From NCBI GenBank assembly GCA_023213395.1, contig CM041465.1, positions 81,289,741 to 81,353,740 on the forward strand: a stretch of DNA of 64,000 bases. Direction: 5' to 3'. The translations under genes were made by a program, and so were the position numbers. The notes beneath the pieces are model-generated. The model searched no databases and had not been told where the DNA came from. It saw only the letters and a list, made by a program, of their open reading frames with translations. Source of the DNA: Cycas panzhihuaensis (Eukaryota > Cycadophyta). Shown piece after piece: positions 62,576 to 64,000 of this stretch. Numbering within the stretch: the stretch's first letter is position 1; each line of letters starts with the position of its first letter.

Positions 62576-62577
62576 TT

Positions 62578-62590
62578 TGGTATCAGAGCC
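62578..62590 (+). other. EL13 primer binding site (tRNA-iMet)
   Basis: TGGTATCAGAGCC, exact. Confidence 0.96.
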
Positions 62591-62809
62591 AGTGATTGTT
62601 GATCTATGAAGTTTTTTAAAAAATCAAGAAGATTTTGAGATAGATTTTTTTATAAGCAAATAATATCGATGATACTTATTTTCTACAACTGTTTTTAGTA
62701 ATTTTCTTCTAGTTTTTCATTAAGTTTTTATTATTATTGAGCTATTTTTTAGTATAATAAATATACTTCAGATGTTTTTAGATTTATGTAGATTTTTGGC
62801 TATATTTCC

Positions 62810-63598
62810 AGATCTATGAAGGAGATCAATATATTTCAGCAGTAAGCTATATTTTATTCAAAGTTTTCTCATATTTGAGTTATTTTTTTTCAGATCTATA
62901 ATTTTATCATATATTTAAAAGTTTACAAGTATATTTGTCTATTTTATCTAATATTTTTCATAGATCTGTAAAGGAGATCAATTGCATGCAAGATTCATAT
63001 GGTTTTTTTTTAAGATCTATAAATTTTACTTCGGATCTACCATAGTTTTCCACAGATCTGGCTTATATTTTTCATATTTGCTCTTTCTATCAAATATTTG
63101 ATAGTTTCCTGGTTTATTTTGTTCAAATATTTAATATTTTTTTAGATATATAGTGTTTATCATATATTTGAAAGTTTTCAGGTTTATTTATCTATTTTAT
63201 CTAATATTTTTCATAGATCTATAAAGGAGATCAGCTGTATACAAGATTCATATAAGTTTTTTTAGATCTGTTACATATTTTTTTAAATCTACTATATTTT
63301 ATTATAGATCTGCTTATTTCAGTAAAATTTTCACCATTTTTCCTAGTATATTCATTTAGATCTACAATATCTGGCTATAGATCTGCCATACTTACGTAAG
63401 ATCTACAATATTTACATAAGTTTTTTCAGATCTATTAGTTTTTACTTTAGATCTGCTTATTTAAGGAAGTATTACAATATTTTCTGGCATAGTTATTTCA
63501 GATCTATAATATTTAGTTTAGATCTGCTATATTTCTTTTCAGATCTATATTTTTTCATCATATTTTTTGACTACATTTTCATGTCTTTTTATAGATCT
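62810..63598 (+). repeat. Dispersed AGATCT-centred repeat in EL13 leader
   Basis: AGATCT occurs 17 times, at 62810, 62892, 62962, 63013, 63054, 63215, 63264, 63306, 63358, 63379, 63399, 63428, 63449, 63500, 63520, 63541 and 63593. It is usually followed by RTAA, GCT or ACAAT. A longer unit with AAAGGAGATCA and ACAAGATTCATAT is present twice (62962 and 63215). Confidence 0.9.
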
Positions 63599-64000
63599 AT
63601 AATCTTTGGAGCATATTCAGATTTCTGAAGAAGTATATACTGCAAATATGTCTACTAAAAGCTTTTGAAGCCTATTTTTTATCTATAAATTAACTACATT
63701 ACTAGATTTACAAATTTTGGCATGCCAATTTCTCATTCGAATTGTTATTTTTTAATTTTATTTTTTTAAAGGTTTAATAAAAAATTAATTATATTATATA
63801 AATTTTTAGATTCTAAGGTTTAAAAACTCTTAGCCCCCTTGACATCGTTAGCTCTAGTCCCATTTATGCATTACATGACCATTAAATACTTTTAAAAGGG
63901 GATAATAATTATTTATAAACTTTTTTCTTTTTTCTTTTTTTTAATTTTTTATTTTTATATAGGGTTATTGGCATTTTTCTACCATACCTCCTCACTGGAG

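Larger units (their letters stand above)
62171..64000 (+). mobile_element. EL13: 5' end of an LTR retrotransposon, cut by window end
   Basis: A 405-bp LTR (62171-62575) starts TGTTGGAG and ends TCTAACA, then 2 bp and an exact primer site TGGTATCAGAGCC. The following 1.4 kb is leader with 17 AGATCT hexamers. No gag is reached before the window ends. The LTR core resembles those of EL7 and EL9, so a copia element is likely. Confidence 0.85.

Overview
This window looks like intergenic DNA from a large, repeat-rich seed-plant genome. It is very AT-rich, has long (AT)n microsatellites, and is packed with old LTR retrotransposons. I find no intact protein gene, tRNA, rRNA or CRISPR array. Every coding trace is a degraded retrotransposon gag or pol, except one possible captured host-gene fragment. 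The retroelement types, the initiator-Met tRNA primer sites and the nesting are typical of plants. The base composition and the dominance of C-to-T/G-to-A decay fit a heavily methylated genome. A gnetophyte such as Welwitschia, or another gymnosperm, is a guess from memory that the window does not prove. Elements are numbered EL1-EL13 here for reference. Layout, left to right: unassigned DNA (1-952); EL1, a gag-only non-autonomous copia-type element (953-3190, minus); EL2, a full-length but dead Ty1/copia element (4024-10347, minus); EL3, a very decayed Ty3/gypsy chromovirus-like polyprotein (about 11.1-14.35 kb, plus). Then comes a three-level nest: EL4 copia (15322-33424, plus) contains EL5 copia (16540-27271, minus), which contains EL6, a second gag-only element of the EL1 family (22486-25641, plus). 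EL7 copia (33721-42799, plus) carries solo LTR EL8 (EL5 family) inside its 5' LTR. EL9 copia (43166-49633, plus) has a large internal deletion. The last 14 kb hold unassigned DNA (about 50.3-53.8 kb), EL10 (53814-61459, minus, gypsy-like gag only), EL11 nested in it (55759-58501, minus, non-autonomous, with a GC-richer possible host-gene fragment), the GC-rich solo LTR EL12 inside an LTR of EL11 (56195-56400), and the 5' end of EL13 (62171 to window end, plus). Boundaries were set from TG...CA termini, paired LTRs, primer sites next to the 5' LTR, purine tracts next to the 3' LTR, and 5-bp target-site duplications: gtggt, aataa, tatat, atact, cttaa, ctata and attaa are exact; others are imperfect. 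The nesting gives a relative order: EL4 before EL5 before EL6; EL7 before EL8; EL10 before EL11 before EL12. The most noteworthy signals are: two copies of the gag-only family that keep one 370-380-codon frame with no shared stop codon; a tandemly duplicated host unit hit by two different copia elements within about 8 bp of the same homologous site; a leader block shared by three copia elements just upstream of gag; an LTR hairpin with an apparent compensatory base change; a possible gene fragment captured by EL11; and 17 AGATCT hexamers within 0.8 kb of the EL13 leader. All distances and mismatch counts were made by eye.
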